Shown here: positions 41,342-51,924 of the stretch, in pieces
Layout: every line of letters begins with the position of its first letter
How positions within the stretch are numbered: the stretch's first letter is position 1
Source: Xenorhabdus bovienii SS-2004
GTDB lineage: Bacteria; Pseudomonadota; Gammaproteobacteria; Enterobacterales; Enterobacteriaceae
Direction of reading: 5' to 3'
DNA length: 64,000 bases
Assembly (NCBI RefSeq): GCF_000027225.1
Contig: NC_013892.1
Coordinates: 1,736,001 to 1,800,000, forward strand
Translations under genes and position numbers: made by a program
The notes under the pieces: model-generated
Seen by the model: the letters and a program-made list of their open reading frames with translations, nothing else
Database searches by the model: none
What the model was told of the DNA's origin: nothing

Positions 41342-41995
41342 CTAGCTGGCAGCCTTCGCCATCTGCTGGCGATAGTCTACTAAGTCTTCAATGGTAACAA
41401 CTGGCATATCATGCTGTTTCGCAAATTCAATCACTTCAGCAGCACGAGCCATTGAGCCATCATCATTTGTTAGTTCACACAGCACACCTGCTGGCTTAAA
41501 ACCGGCCAGTTTAACCAAATCAATGGTCGCTTCCGTATGACCACGACGGGTCAAAACCCCTCCCGGCTGTGCCCGCAGGGGGAAAACATGCCCTGGTCGA
41601 CTCAGATCATTTGGCTGTGCACCCTCTGCAATGGCGGCGTGAATAGTGGTAATGCGATCCGCCGCAGAAACTCCCGTTGTCACCCCTTGTGCTGCTTCAA
41701 TGGTGACGGTAAAAGCAGTCTGATACTGACTGGAGTTATTTTCCACCATCATGGGCAATTGCAGTTGCTGACGACGTTCTTCGGTCAGACAAAGACACAC
41801 AATTCCGCTGCCATGGCGGATGGTCAATGCCATTTGTTCTACGGTCATCGTTTCAGCAGCGAAAATCATATCACCTTCATTTTCACGATTTTCGTCATCC
41901 AGTACCATCACTCCGCGGCCTGCGCGTAAAGCAGCGATTGCACGTTCAACACGCTGAAATGGTGTGCCATATGAGGAAAGTAGCGTCTGATTCAT
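41342..41995 (-). CDS. ribB: 3,4-dihydroxy-2-butanone-4-phosphate synthase
   Basis: 217 residues, the E. coli length. It converts ribulose 5-phosphate to dihydroxybutanone phosphate plus formate for riboflavin. Metal and substrate motif [16 protein letters not shown] near 33, [10 protein letters not shown] near 132 and [11 protein letters not shown] near 150. It is a stand-alone RibB with no GTP cyclohydrolase II part. An FMN riboswitch lies in its long leader. Confidence 0.98.
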   Translation of the reverse strand: MNQTLLSSYGTPFQRVERAIAALRAGRGVMVLDDENRENEGDMIFAAETMTVEQMALTIRHGSGIVCLCLTEERRQQLQLPMMVENNSSQYQTAFTVTIEAAQGVTTGVSAADRITTIHAAIAEGAQPNDLSRPGHVFPLRAQPGGVLTRRGHTEATIDLVKLAGFKPAGVLCELTNDDGSMARAAEVIEFAKQHDMPVVTIEDLVDYRQQMAKAAS

Positions 41996-42114
41996 GGTAA
42001 AAAAACCTCTTTAAATTTATGGGTTACCAGAATCAGGGCAATTTTGAGGAGTTGATGCTGCAAAAAATACGCAACAAAACAACAGGCAAGCGCAAGCACT
42101 TGATTGATGCTGTT

Positions 42115-42311
42115 ATTCTCTCCCATCCGGACTATCACCGTCGGCTCCAGAATCACACTGGATCTGCTGACCTCTGTTTTATCCATCGTTGTTCTGAGAC
42201 ATCTGAGAACAACAAAAAGATAACTGCAAACAGAGCGCTCGCGGGCTTAATGAAATCACCAGAAAGTTATTTCACTTTACCGCCGGTAGGGACTTTCACC
42301 CTGCCCTGAGA
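42115..42311 (-). promoter_or_regulatory. FMN riboswitch (RFN element) controlling ribB
   Basis: Read leftward, the ribB leader contains the RFN core: GCAGGGTGAAAGTCCCTACC, then GGCGGT, later AGCCCGCGAGCG, GTCAGCAGATC, and a closing CCGACGGTGATAGTCCGGAT GGGAGAGA. These are the conserved helices P1-P6. In enteric ribB, FMN binding lowers expression by affecting termination and ribosome access. A short stem CAAGTGC / GCGCTTG followed by a T-rich run lies at about 42089-42104, between the aptamer and the start codon, and may be the expression platform. Confidence 0.95.
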
Positions 42312-42453
42312 TAAACATTTGCACTATAGCTCTAATAATTCGTAGGGGCAATCAACAAAATCAATTATGAAACCTGGCCCGCAATCATTTATGCTTTCGC
42401 TATCAGGTATTAAAATAGCGACAACACCGTTATGTCACAAAAGGATGCTCATC

Positions 42454-42741
42454 ATGCTCGATCCAAAGAAAATTGAACAAATTGCCCGCCAGATCCACAA
42501 TTCTATGCCGAAAGGCGTGAAAGAATTTGGTGATGACGTAGAAAAAAAATTGCGGACTGTTTTGCAATCCCAACTGAGCAAGTTGGATCTCGTCAACCGT
42601 GAAGAGTTTGATATCCAGACCCAGGTTTTACTGCGTACCCGTGAAAAACTGGCCGCAATGGAACAACGCCTGAACGAACTGGAAGCCCGTATCGGAAACC
42701 CGCAGGCAGGAATTGAAAAGAAGACTGAGCAAGCGGAATAA
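42454..42741 (+). CDS. ubiK: Ubiquinone biosynthesis accessory factor UbiK
   Basis: 95 residues (E. coli YqiC 96) from ATG 42454, with AAGGA 8 bases upstream. It starts [19 protein letters not shown] and has a C-terminal coiled coil ([20 protein letters not shown]), the BMFP form. It binds membranes and assists the Ubi complex with UbiJ in aerobic ubiquinone synthesis. It is divergent from ribB and convergent with hldE. Confidence 0.96.
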   Translation: MLDPKKIEQIARQIHNSMPKGVKEFGDDVEKKLRTVLQSQLSKLDLVNREEFDIQTQVLLRTREKLAAMEQRLNELEARIGNPQAGIEKKTEQAE

Positions 42742-42749
42742 TTGCGTAA

Positions 42750-42827
42750 GGAGAATTGCCACTGTACACAATTCTCCCTCATAACTTAGACAATGCCGTT
42801 TATGTCCCACAAGAAACATAACGGCAT
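42750..42827. terminator. Two hairpins between convergent ubiK and hldE
   Basis: GGAGAATTG-N10-CAATTCTCC (42750-42777) and ATGCCGTTTATGT / ACATAACGGCAT (42793-42827, one bulged T) lie back to back in the 111-bp gap. Neither has a clean U-tract, but both could protect 3' ends or terminate partially from either side. Confidence 0.5.
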
Positions 42828-42852
42828 AATGACGCGGTAAGATGCGGTAAAC

Positions 42853-44277
42853 TTACTGGTTTTTAATAGCGTTGATGATATTGCTGGTCGAGATACCATC
42901 CTCAAAATTCAATACCATAACTTCCCCACCAGCTGCCCAGACTTCCTGACTGCCCGCGATCTCATCTGGCGTATAATCACCGCCTTTGACCAAGGTATCC
43001 GGCAGAACGCCTGCAATTAAACGCTGTGGTGTATCTTCTTCGAATGCCACAACCCAATCCACTGATTCCAGTGCGGACAATACGATCATGCGCTGATCCA
43101 ACGGATTCACGGGTCGAGTTTCCCCTTTCAGACGTTTAGTCGAAGCATCACTATTGACGGCAACGATCAAGCGATCACCCAGTTTACGAGCGTTGGACAG
43201 GTAAGAAACATGCCCTGCATGCAGGATATCGAAACAGCCATTGGTCATGACGATTCGCTCACCGCGCTGACGCGCCTGTGCCACCACGTCTTTCAATTGT
43301 GCTTCGCTCATCACACCAAACCCGGTTTCTGCTCGGCCACGCACTGCGTTTTCCAATTCCACTGGCGAAACAGTGGAGGTTCCCAGTTTGCCGACAACAA
43401 CACCTGCCGCCGCATTAGCAAGATAACAGGCTTCATTCAATGGTTTTCCTGCGGCCAGCGCCGTTGCGAGTACGCCAATCACGGTATCCCCCGCCCCGGT
43501 CACATCAAAGACTTCCTGTGCCTGAGTTGGCAGATGCAAAGTTGGCTGCCCTACGCGCAGTAAACTCATTCCCCGTTCAGAACGGGTAATGAGCAGGGCT
43601 TTCAATTCCAGATCCTGAACCAGTTTTGTGCCTTTTTCCATCAGCTCGTCATCGTCCTTACAGTGCCCCACAACCGCTTCAAATTCTGACATATTCGGTG
43701 TGAGCAGCGTTGCGCCACGGTAGCGCTCAAAATCACTGCCTTTTGGATCGATCAGTACAGGCACATGGGCTTCATTAGCCAGTTTGATCATTGTCTGGAT
43801 CTGACTCAGTGCACCTTTGGCATAATCCGAGAGCACCAACGCACCGACATAAGGCAGGGATTGTTGGATCTTTTCCAGCATTGGCTGGGCATCCACATTT
43901 TGGAAGCCTTCTTCAAAATCCAGACGGATTAATTGCTGGTTACGCGACAAAACCCGCAGTTTTGTGATGGTTGGATGCGTTGGAACAGAAACGAAATTAC
44001 ACTGGACTTTCACACTACTGAGTTTTTCACTCAATGCCCGCGCAGCATCATCAATGCCCGTCAGACCAATCAAATGTGTATTTGCCCCCAGCGATGCAAT
44101 ATTCATGGCAACGTTGGCCGCTCCGCCAGGGCGCTCTTCAATGGTATCCACCTTAACCACAGGAACCGGTGCTTCCGGTGAAATGCGGCTGGTTGGGCCG
44201 TACCAATAGCGGTCTAACATGACATCGCCGACAACCAAAACGCCTGCGCGGTGAAAATCAGGGAGTGTTACTTTCAT
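42853..44277 (-). CDS. hldE: Bifunctional heptose-7-phosphate kinase / heptose-1-phosphate adenylyltransferase
   Basis: 474 residues (E. coli 477) from ATG 44277, beginning [20 protein letters not shown] like E. coli. The N-terminal ribokinase domain has [12 protein letters not shown] near 52 and the catalytic [10 protein letters not shown] near 263. The C-terminal cytidylyltransferase-like domain has [12 protein letters not shown] near 350. It makes ADP-heptose for the LPS inner core. It follows glnE and ygiF on the same strand, as in E. coli. Confidence 0.98.
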   Translation of the reverse strand: MKVTLPDFHRAGVLVVGDVMLDRYWYGPTSRISPEAPVPVVKVDTIEERPGGAANVAMNIASLGANTHLIGLTGIDDAARALSEKLSSVKVQCNFVSVPTHPTITKLRVLSRNQQLIRLDFEEGFQNVDAQPMLEKIQQSLPYVGALVLSDYAKGALSQIQTMIKLANEAHVPVLIDPKGSDFERYRGATLLTPNMSEFEAVVGHCKDDDELMEKGTKLVQDLELKALLITRSERGMSLLRVGQPTLHLPTQAQEVFDVTGAGDTVIGVLATALAAGKPLNEACYLANAAAGVVVGKLGTSTVSPVELENAVRGRAETGFGVMSEAQLKDVVAQARQRGERIVMTNGCFDILHAGHVSYLSNARKLGDRLIVAVNSDASTKRLKGETRPVNPLDQRMIVLSALESVDWVVAFEEDTPQRLIAGVLPDTLVKGGDYTPDEIAGSQEVWAAGGEVMVLNFEDGISTSNIINAIKNQ

Positions 44278-44377
44278 CCCATACTCCAAGTATCAAAATA
44301 AACTGTTGCGGATATTACCATAACCTAACTGAATGCCAGCAAGATCCAGCAGGAAAAGCTCGGTTTCCCTCACATTA

Positions 44378-47218
44378 TCAACGACCGAGCCATTTCTGCC
44401 AGCTATCGCGCACCAATATTTGCTGCTGGCTGAAGCTTTCGGCAGGAACACGACTGGGTAAGGCCTGCAAGGCAAGGTGATGCAGTTCATCACGCATGGT
44501 AATATAAGCCTGCGTCAGCGCCATCGCTTCCTGTTCATCCATAATGTTATAGCTGGCCATCAATTCGAAAATGCGTACATTATCAGACCAGCGGGTCAGC
44601 TTTGCGTTTTCCGGTGCATAGCGCAGTACCTGATACTGAGCGATAAATTCAATGTCCGTGATCCCACCCGGATCAGCCTTGATATCAAACTGGTCATGTT
44701 GGTGGCTACCTAAATGACGATGCATTTTCTCGCGCATTTCACGCACTTGCTGACACAAGAGATCCGGATCGCGAGGCCGGCATAGAGTTTCATGTCGAAT
44801 ACGTTCAAAATCACCACGCATTTTCTCATCACCAAACACCATTCTCGCCCGAATTAATGCCTGATGTTCCCAAGTCCACGCCTCATGTTTCTGGTAATCG
44901 TCGAAAGCATCGAGGGTACTGACCAACATGCCCGATTCACCGGATGGGCGCAAACGGGCATCAACATCATAAAGCACTCCCGAAGCTGTCCGGGTACTGA
45001 ACAAATGAATAATACGTTGGGCAAGGCGCAAATAAAATTGACGGGCATCAATGGCGCGTTCTCCATCAGTCACTACGTCCATTGGGCAATCCAGTAAAAA
45101 CACCAGATCCAGATCAGAACCATAACCCAGTTCCCATCCTCCCAACTTGCCATAGCCGATGATGGCAAAACCCAGTCCTTGCTGTCGGGACAAGTGTGCT
45201 GGTGCACCATAACGTTTTACCATCTGGTTCCACGCCTGCTGTACCACAGTCCCGATAATCGCTTCCGCCAGATAAGTCAGGTGATCGCTGACTTTCATGA
45301 CAGGCAGTACACCCGAAATGTCTTCCGCAGCAATGCGCAATAACTGCGCTTGCTTGAATTGCCGCAGTGCCTCCAGCAACTGCTCCTCATCATCTTCAGG
45401 AATTCGCAGTAAATATTGGTACAGTTCATCCCGGTAGGCTTCAAGTGGCAGCGGTTCATACAGCGATTTAGGATCAAGCAGTTCATCCAGCAGCAAAGGA
45501 TGGAGAGACAGCTGGCTGGCAATCATTGGGGAAGCGGCACACAGACGGATAACGTGAATCATTACCTGCTCTGACTCCAGCATCAACTCCAAATAAGTCG
45601 TCCGGCTGACGATACTCAGCAACAAAGGAACCATCCGTTCCAAAACAGTATTGGTATCTTCTCTCACCCCAATTTTTGCCAGCAGACGAGGCATCAACTG
45701 ATCGAGAACATCACGCCCGCGTGGGCCAATAGTGCGCTTACTGACATCGTGACGAAACAGGGCAATCACATCGAGCACTTTCTGAGCATCTTCCTCATCA
45801 AGATGAGGAACAAGCATCATCAATTCACTCCTGGTCAAAGCCTCCTGCCATACACTCTTAAACGGTACATGACTGGCTTCTTCGACATTTTCGTCAGTTT
45901 CATCACCGATCAATTGCCTGAAGATACTTCGAACAGCATGCATCCTGTGCTCTGTTTCCGCCAACAACCCATCCCAATCTGCAAATCCCATGCCCCAAGA
46001 CAAGCGGGCGCGATCCAGCGTACTTTCAGGTAAAGTCTGCGTTTGTTGATCTCGAATGGATTGCAGCAAGTTTTCCAGCCGACGCAGAAATAGATAACTT
46101 TCTTCAAGCTCTCTCACCTGTTCCGGTGTTAACAATGCCAATACTTCAATGGCTTTCAATGTCAGCAGCAATGAACGGGATTGCAGGCTCGGCTCCCGCC
46201 CTCCCCGGATCAGCTGAAATACCTGTGTGATAAATTCGATTTCACGGATCCCACCTGCGCCTAGTTTAATGTTGTCTTTTAAACCTCGACGGCGCACTTC
46301 CCGCTCAATCATGCCTTTCATATTACGCAAAGACTGAATCACGCTGAAATCGATATAACGGCGAAAAATAAACGGCCTCAACATCTGGCGCAGTTCCTGG
46401 CAATACACCTGCTCGTCGTACCCCAAGATCCGTGCTTTCACCAAAGCGTAACGCTCCCAGTCACGTCCTTGCTCCTGATAATAATCCTCCAGTGCCGAAA
46501 AACTGAACACCAGCGGTCCGCTATCACCAAATGGCCGCAATCTCATGTCTACACGATAAACAAATCCGTCCACCGTTTGTTGATCCAGCACTTTGATGAG
46601 TTTCTGCCCCAGCCGGGTAAAAAACTGGGAATTATCCATTTCGCGCCGTCCACCTTGTGTCACACCATTTTCGGGATAAGCAAAAATCAGATCGATATCG
46701 GAGGAAAAATTGAGTTCCCCACCGCCCAATTTCCCCATGCCAAGGATTAACAACGGCTGTGCTACGCCTTCATGATTGGTTGGCGTTCCCCAATCCTGAC
46801 AGCAACGCAGATACAACCTATCGCGGGCTGCCACAATCAAAACTTCGGCCAACATACTCAGTTGTCGCAGTGTCTGCTCTGTCGTACTGCCTTGTAGTGC
46901 CTGCAACCACGCAATTCTAACCAGCATCCGGTGACGAAACAGGCGCAGAATTCGCATCAGGGAATTTTCATCACTTGCCACAGACAACGCCTGATTTAAC
47001 CAATCAGAATAGTGTTGCCCTTCCTCCGGTTGAGGAGGATTCTGACGGATTTCATCAAGCCATGCCGGATGTAACAGCAGATTTTCCGCCACAAAGTCAC
47101 TCAGAGACAACACCGCCTGTTCATGTGGCACAAAGGATTTTATTGTTCCCGCTGATTGTTGGAAATTAGCAATGACATGCTGTAATTGGTGAGCCAAAGG
47201 CACTGAAAGTGGCAACAT
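44378..47218 (-). CDS. glnE: Bifunctional glutamine synthetase adenylyltransferase/deadenylase
   Basis: 946 residues, the E. coli length. Two nucleotidyltransferase domains: the N-terminal deadenylase with [18 protein letters not shown] near 155, and the C-terminal adenylylase with [19 protein letters not shown] near 690. Each is followed by a helical regulatory part that reads PII and PII-UMP. It controls glutamine synthetase in response to nitrogen. It is central in the ygiF-glnE-hldE run. Confidence 0.98.
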   Translation of the reverse strand: MLPLSVPLAHQLQHVIANFQQSAGTIKSFVPHEQAVLSLSDFVAENLLLHPAWLDEIRQNPPQPEEGQHYSDWLNQALSVASDENSLMRILRLFRHRMLVRIAWLQALQGSTTEQTLRQLSMLAEVLIVAARDRLYLRCCQDWGTPTNHEGVAQPLLILGMGKLGGGELNFSSDIDLIFAYPENGVTQGGRREMDNSQFFTRLGQKLIKVLDQQTVDGFVYRVDMRLRPFGDSGPLVFSFSALEDYYQEQGRDWERYALVKARILGYDEQVYCQELRQMLRPFIFRRYIDFSVIQSLRNMKGMIEREVRRRGLKDNIKLGAGGIREIEFITQVFQLIRGGREPSLQSRSLLLTLKAIEVLALLTPEQVRELEESYLFLRRLENLLQSIRDQQTQTLPESTLDRARLSWGMGFADWDGLLAETEHRMHAVRSIFRQLIGDETDENVEEASHVPFKSVWQEALTRSELMMLVPHLDEEDAQKVLDVIALFRHDVSKRTIGPRGRDVLDQLMPRLLAKIGVREDTNTVLERMVPLLLSIVSRTTYLELMLESEQVMIHVIRLCAASPMIASQLSLHPLLLDELLDPKSLYEPLPLEAYRDELYQYLLRIPEDDEEQLLEALRQFKQAQLLRIAAEDISGVLPVMKVSDHLTYLAEAIIGTVVQQAWNQMVKRYGAPAHLSRQQGLGFAIIGYGKLGGWELGYGSDLDLVFLLDCPMDVVTDGERAIDARQFYLRLAQRIIHLFSTRTASGVLYDVDARLRPSGESGMLVSTLDAFDDYQKHEAWTWEHQALIRARMVFGDEKMRGDFERIRHETLCRPRDPDLLCQQVREMREKMHRHLGSHQHDQFDIKADPGGITDIEFIAQYQVLRYAPENAKLTRWSDNVRIFELMASYNIMDEQEAMALTQAYITMRDELHHLALQALPSRVPAESFSQQQILVRDSWQKWLGR

Positions 47219-47278
47219 AGCAGGGTTTCCGTTCGTTATCGTATCGTTATTATTACGATTATTTTATAGAGACTGGTT

Positions 47279-48220
47279 TTATCGTGCTTGAGCCATCAAC
47301 CACTGAGTTAACGCTAACTTACATTGCAGCCATGATGCGCTGTAACACAATGTTTCTGCATCGGCATTCACTGCTGATAAAGCCCCTTTTAATGCAGGCA
47401 ATGAGCCTAATACAGGAAAAGCTTCCGCCTGTTGTTCTGTAAGCTGCTCTATCCACACTAAAACCTGCTCTAATCCTGTTTTTCCTTCAGGTATACCTGC
47501 CAGCCATCCTTCTTCCTGCTCCTGCCACTGCGCTAAAATTTCAGGCAGAAGAACAGATAATGGCTGCTGCCATCCCAACGTTTCGGGAACCTGCGATAAA
47601 TCGGTCTGAGTCAAACCATACGTAAGTGCATATCCCCGCGCCGCCTTGCTCTTATGCGCCAACCGCAGCCCCTCCTGCAATGCCAGTTTATCTGCAAGTA
47701 ACAGAATATCTGCCACATTCCCTTTTTTCAGTTCCAGTTCAAACTCACAAATAGCGGCCGTTCGATTTCCAGAACGAATGACACCTTGATCCAATGCGAC
47801 TTCAATTTCACTTTGTCCGTGGTTCAAGATCCACTTTTCACGGGTAAAATCAGTGCTGAACAACGCGGTCAGTTGATCTTGTAATTGTGTAATATCGGTA
47901 TTTTCAGGCCAGATATGGGCAGGAAACTGAGCCAAATCCAGTTCAGGATGATGAAGTGGCACATTGAATTCAGGTCGCTGGTGCAATCCACCCAACACTT
48001 TACCGGCTGTTTTGATGGTCATTTCATAGTGTCCATCAAAACCACGGATGCGCAGCCCCATATCCCAGCGACGCAATTGATTATCTGACGTCTCAAAGTA
48101 AATATTAGTCAGGTGTTGTGGTGAAAAATAATGGTGGGGAAACTGAAACAATTGCTGGCGAACTGCCGGTATCGCATCGGGTTTGACAGACAATTTTAAC
48201 TCTACCTCTACAGAACGCAT
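47279..48220 (-). CDS. ygiF: Inorganic triphosphatase YgiF, CYTH domain with shortened CHAD domain
   Basis: 313 residues from ATG 48220; E. coli YgiF has 433. The CYTH domain (1-200) is intact: ExExK signature VEVELKL at the start, NIYFETSDNQLRRWDMGLRI near 43, and ELELKKG near 165. The C-terminal CHAD domain stops at KLALTQWLMAQAR, where E. coli continues for about 115 residues, so roughly half of it is missing. The TGA/TAA end is clean, without a detectable continuation in the next 60 bp. CYTH hydrolyses triphosphate; CHAD binds polyphosphate. Confidence 0.93.
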   Translation of the reverse strand: MRSVEVELKLSVKPDAIPAVRQQLFQFPHHYFSPQHLTNIYFETSDNQLRRWDMGLRIRGFDGHYEMTIKTAGKVLGGLHQRPEFNVPLHHPELDLAQFPAHIWPENTDITQLQDQLTALFSTDFTREKWILNHGQSEIEVALDQGVIRSGNRTAAICEFELELKKGNVADILLLADKLALQEGLRLAHKSKAARGYALTYGLTQTDLSQVPETLGWQQPLSVLLPEILAQWQEQEEGWLAGIPEGKTGLEQVLVWIEQLTEQQAEAFPVLGSLPALKGALSAVNADAETLCYSASWLQCKLALTQWLMAQAR

Positions 48221-48519
48221 ATATTTATCTCTCAATTTATACTGCAAGTTCCGCAGGAGAACACGCTTCTCCCTGCGAGTAACTTCTTTTGGGGAACGTT
48301 GGGGTAAAGAGAAAAAATAAACCACAATAGGGGGTTATCTCAACAATGATTATGCTCACTTCGCAAAAAAAAACCACGAACAAGGTCTGTATTCGGTCAG
48401 TTAAGAGAGTTCTCATTCTGGTTTACTGATTGCACCTGCAAACTTAACTCTTTACTATCAGTTTGAGTAGTTTGATCACAATAGTCCCATACACAAAGAA
48501 AAGAACAGTTGAGCACAGA
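48221..48519. promoter_or_regulatory. Divergent spacer between ygiF and ygiM
   Basis: About 300 bp with no supported gene. Frames extending ygiF and ygiM into it lack ribosome sites and family similarity. Promoters for both directions should lie here but were not pinned down. Confidence 0.4.
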
Positions 48520-49140
48520 ATGCAAAAACTACATCGATTATTTATCCTATTCCTCGGTTTTACTTTACCGTTATCCATACATGCTGAAGAAAAACGTTAT
48601 GTCTCTGATGAATTATCAGCTTACATTCGTAGCGGCCCAAGCAATCAACACCGTATCATGGGTTCGCTGAATTCAGGTGAAGAAGTCATCTTGTTGAGTA
48701 GTAATTCAGAAAATGGTTACTCACAAGTCAAGGATAGCAAAGGGCGTATAAGCTGGATCTTAACCAATGAACTGAGCACCATTCCCAGCCTGCGTGAACG
48801 CATTCCTGCTATGGAACAAGAGATCAGAACCCTGACGAGTAAGCTGGCTAATATTGATAATAACTGGAAGCAACGCACCGCAGATATGCAAAACAAAGTG
48901 TCTGCCAGCGATAAGATTATTAATGATCTAAAAGAAGAAAATGCCAAGATCCAGAACAAACTGACTGTAGCTGAAAAAAAGGTAGATATGGCCAATTTAC
49001 AGTTAGATGATAAACAAAGAGAAATTATCTTACAGTGGTTCATATATGGCGGCGCAGTCGCAGGTATCGGCCTCATTCTGGGTCTTGTGCTGCCACATAT
49101 TATTCCACGACGCAAACGCAAAGATCGCTGGATGAGCTAA
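48520..49140 (+). CDS. ygiM: SH3-domain membrane protein YgiM (TIGR04211 family)
   Basis: 206 residues, the E. coli length, from ATG 48520. Signal peptide (about 1-22, ending IHA), bacterial SH3 domain (about 25-90, SDELSAYIRSGPSNQHRI), a coiled coil (about 95-165) and a C-terminal membrane helix (IYGGAVAGIGLILGLVLPHI) followed by a basic tail. It is periplasmic and anchored at its C-terminus. The function is unknown. It is 15 bp before cca, as in E. coli. Confidence 0.95.
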   Translation: MQKLHRLFILFLGFTLPLSIHAEEKRYVSDELSAYIRSGPSNQHRIMGSLNSGEEVILLSSNSENGYSQVKDSKGRISWILTNELSTIPSLRERIPAMEQEIRTLTSKLANIDNNWKQRTADMQNKVSASDKIINDLKEENAKIQNKLTVAEKKVDMANLQLDDKQREIILQWFIYGGAVAGIGLILGLVLPHIIPRRKRKDRWMS

Positions 49141-49155
49141 TTTAAGGGAGTAAAA

Positions 49156-50337
49156 GTGAAAGTTTATTTGGTTGGCGGTGCTGTTCGCAATCAACTCTTA
49201 GGTCTGCCCGTGACAGAAAGAGATTGGGTGATAGTCGGAGGAAATCCTGAAGAACTTTTATCTCAAGGGTATCAACAGGTCGGGAAGGATTTTCCCGTTT
49301 TTCTGCATCCAAAAACCCATGAGGAGTACGCGCTAGCACGCACAGAAAGAAAATCCGGGCAGGGGTATACCGGTTTTACCTGTTATGCCGCTCCCGACGT
49401 GACCTTGGAAGAAGATCTGCTGCGTCGAGATTTGACGATTAACGCCATTGCACAAACTGCCGAAGGCGAGTTGATCGATCCTTATCATGGTGCTGATGAT
49501 CTCAAGCATCGTATTTTGCGCCATGTCTCTGGCGCATTTTCAGAAGATCCATTGCGTGTACTGCGTCTGGCTCGTTTTGCTGCTTACTTTGCTCACCTGA
49601 GTTTCTCAATTGCGCCAGAAACCCAATCACTCATCACAAAAATGGTGAAGAGTGGCGAGTTGTCATCCCTGACGCCCGAACGGGTCTGGCGGGAAACCGA
49701 AAAGGCACTTACTTCACCCTCACCGCAAATCTACTTTCAGGTTTTACATGATTGTGGTGCACTGGCTATTCTTTTCCCAGAGATCGATCGCCTGTTTGGT
49801 GTAGCCCCTATTTCTTCATGGGAGAAATCATCCCTTCAAATGGATGCAGGTATTCATTCATTGAAGGCCTTACACATGGCCACGCAATTGAGCCAAGAAA
49901 TCGATATTCGTTTCGCCTCATTGTGTGCGCACACCGAAGCCATACAGGTTAAGCAGATGTGCGAAAGACTGCGCATTCCCAATACAGCACGCGATCTTGC
50001 TGTCATTGTGGCGCAGTACCACGATTGGGTACACACTGCCGAGCAGTTGCCTCCAGAAACCCTGTTGGCATTGTTTAATGCCGTGGACGCATGGCGCAAG
50101 CCCCAACGAATTGAGCAGTTGATTCTTTGTAGCCAAGCTGACGCCCGTGCATATACCGAACTGGAAGCATCCCGCTATCCGCAGGGGCGTTATTTGCGTG
50201 ACGCCTTTACCACTGTCAGTCAGGTGAATGTCCAAGACGTAATTGCCCGTGGATTTCAGGGCGCTGAGATCCGTACTGAATTAGATAGGCAACGCCAGCT
50301 CGCCATCACCAAATGGAAACAACCATCTATTGATTAA
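49156..50337 (+). CDS. cca: CCA-adding tRNA nucleotidyltransferase with degenerate HD domain
   Basis: 393 residues from GTG 49156 (also the E. coli start codon); E. coli has 412. The nucleotidyltransferase half is intact: [13 protein letters not shown], the acidic [20 protein letters not shown] and [10 protein letters not shown]. In the HD half the E. coli block LCHDLGKG through the HHGHGP region is replaced by [18 protein letters not shown]. About 18 residues with the metal-binding HD and HH are gone, and the nearby WHPEID is SSLQMD. Tail addition should remain, but the 2'-phosphatase and cyclic phosphodiesterase activities are predicted lost. Confidence 0.95.
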   Translation: MKVYLVGGAVRNQLLGLPVTERDWVIVGGNPEELLSQGYQQVGKDFPVFLHPKTHEEYALARTERKSGQGYTGFTCYAAPDVTLEEDLLRRDLTINAIAQTAEGELIDPYHGADDLKHRILRHVSGAFSEDPLRVLRLARFAAYFAHLSFSIAPETQSLITKMVKSGELSSLTPERVWRETEKALTSPSPQIYFQVLHDCGALAILFPEIDRLFGVAPISSWEKSSLQMDAGIHSLKALHMATQLSQEIDIRFASLCAHTEAIQVKQMCERLRIPNTARDLAVIVAQYHDWVHTAEQLPPETLLALFNAVDAWRKPQRIEQLILCSQADARAYTELEASRYPQGRYLRDAFTTVSQVNVQDVIARGFQGAEIRTELDRQRQLAITKWKQPSID

Positions 50338-50380
50338 CTATTGATTAATTCCTGATGCTTGATTATTTCCGGTAATTGAT

Positions 50381-50421
50381 AAAAGCGCTCCAAATAATCT
50401 ATCAATTTGAGGCGCTTTTTT
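50381..50421. terminator. Bidirectional terminator between cca and folB
   Basis: AAAAGCGC and GCGCTTTTTT form the stem core, extended by CAAA / TTTG, with a T-run after it on the + strand and an A-run giving a U-tract on the other. It lies 44 bases after the cca stop and 20 bases from the folB stop. Confidence 0.85.
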
Positions 50422-50440
50422 AATGCAGGAGCTGATCAAA

Positions 50441-50812
50441 TCAGCCATTTATGATTACATCATTTGAACTGCGTTCAATCACCACACCAACACTTTTTGC
50501 CTGAGCAACAGCACCCGGTTTACTGACTTTAATTTTCACCCAGGGCGAATGAAATTGATTCAGTAAAATATCCGCCACCTCTTCTGCCACCCGCTCAACT
50601 AAGGCAAAGCGCTGGCTTTCCACACGGTGGATCACCGCTTCGCTGACTTTGGCGTAGTCCAGACAGTGTTCGACGTTATCACTGGAAGACGCGCGTTTGT
50701 TATCCCATCCCATTTCGATATCGAACACCAGTTTCTGTTTAATTGTCTGTTCCCAGTCATAAACACCAATTGTAGTAATGACCGCTAATTCTTCTATAAA
50801 TACGATATCCAT
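50441..50812 (-). CDS. folB: Dihydroneopterin aldolase
   Basis: 123 residues (E. coli 122) from ATG 50812, with AAAAGG about 5 bases upstream; a longer frame to 50878 has no family similarity at its start. Tunnelling-fold protein with [21 protein letters not shown] at the start (catalytic Glu/Tyr region) and the catalytic lysine in [10 protein letters not shown] near 100. It makes hydroxymethyl-dihydropterin for folate. It is divergent from plsY. Confidence 0.96.
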   Translation of the reverse strand: MDIVFIEELAVITTIGVYDWEQTIKQKLVFDIEMGWDNKRASSSDNVEHCLDYAKVSEAVIHRVESQRFALVERVAEEVADILLNQFHSPWVKIKVSKPGAVAQAKSVGVVIERSSNDVIING

Positions 50813-50921
50813 CACGACCTTTTCCCCGTTTTTCGGTTCACCGGATACCACTTCCGGCCAAATGTGCGTATTATCCATTGTTAGAGTTAAGAAAACGACC
50901 CTTATTCATTGGAGATATCTT

Positions 50922-51581
50922 ATGAGTGCTATCGCACTTGGCATGATCATCTTCGCGTACCTATGTGGCTCCATATCCAGCGCGATATTGATCTGCCGTT
51001 TGGCAGGACTACCCGATCCCCGCCAGAATGGTTCCGGTAACCCGGGGGCAACAAATGTACTGCGCATCGGAGGTAAAGGTGCTGCACTGGCAGTGCTTAT
51101 CTGCGATGTCCTGAAAGGAATGATTCCGGTTTGGCTGGCGTACAAACTCAATATTCAACCCACCTATTTGGGCATTATCGCCATTGTCGCCTGTCTAGGC
51201 CACATTTACCCCGTGTTCTTTCGCTTCAAAGGCGGTAAAGGCGTTGCGACTGCGTTTGGGGCGATTGCCGCCATTGGTTGGGACCTTATGGGATTAATTG
51301 CTGGTACATGGCTGCTGACCGTGCTGTTAAGCGGTTACTCATCATTGGGTGCCATTGTCAGTGCGTTGATCGCTCCTTTCTACGTTTGGTGGTTTAAACC
51401 TGAATTAACCTTTCCCGTCGCAATGCTTTCCTGTCTGATACTTCTGCGCCATCACGATAATATTCAGCGCCTTTGGCGTGGGCAGGAAAGCCGTATTTGG
51501 CAGAAGCTGAAAAAGAAACAGGAAATGACGGATAAAGAAAAAATTCAAGCGGTTAAAGAGCAGGAACAGCAAGACGAGTAA
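50922..51581 (+). CDS. plsY: Glycerol-3-phosphate acyltransferase PlsY
   Basis: 219 residues (E. coli 205) from ATG 50922, with GGAG 7 bases upstream. Five membrane segments and the three conserved cytoplasmic loops are visible: [12 protein letters not shown] near 38, [14 protein letters not shown] near 102, and [15 protein letters not shown] near 175. It uses acyl-phosphate as donor in the first step of phospholipid synthesis. The charged C-terminal tail ([13 protein letters not shown]) is longer than in E. coli. Confidence 0.97.
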   Translation: MSAIALGMIIFAYLCGSISSAILICRLAGLPDPRQNGSGNPGATNVLRIGGKGAALAVLICDVLKGMIPVWLAYKLNIQPTYLGIIAIVACLGHIYPVFFRFKGGKGVATAFGAIAAIGWDLMGLIAGTWLLTVLLSGYSSLGAIVSALIAPFYVWWFKPELTFPVAMLSCLILLRHHDNIQRLWRGQESRIWQKLKKKQEMTDKEKIQAVKEQEQQDE

Positions 51582-51924
51582 TAACAGATGGCCCCCACAA
51601 GGGGCTGCCTACCTTTTCCATTAAAGTGATTCTGAAAAGCACCGCCCTATATCTGTAGCCTGTTCAATTGTCGTTAGCAGCCCTTATCCAAAAAGGAAAT
51701 GATCTGCCATACTTATTTAAAACAACCTCTTTTATTTAATAAGAAACAATATTTTTTAATCACATAAAAACATTTAATCATACTTAATTAGTGAATATGA
51801 TGATATCCGCCATTTTTATATTAAATAAAAATGGCGGATATCAATATTATCTGATAGGCATATCAAAAATAATTACCACATAAATTAATAATAGTTACAA
51901 TAATTACCATAAGGACACCCAATA
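51582..51924. other. AT-rich spacer between plsY and the methyltransferase gene
   Basis: 343 bp without a gene. The first 60 bases still look like core sequence; from about 51700 the DNA becomes strongly AT-rich. The stretch contains a long perfect hairpin (listed separately) and, before 51925, an AAGGACACC ribosome site. Confidence 0.5.
51801..51843. repeat. Perfect inverted repeat with 19-bp arms and 5-base loop
   Basis: The left arm TGATATCCGCCATTTTTAT (51801-51819) is the exact reverse complement of 51825-51843, with loop ATTAA. No T-run follows on either side, so it is not a standard terminator. It may be a structured RNA element, an operator or a palindromic mobile repeat. Confidence 0.85.

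Noticed and set aside
41992..42186. Leftward frame of 64 codons in the ribB leader
   Set aside because: It lies over the FMN riboswitch and its expression platform. The RNA structure explains the conservation.
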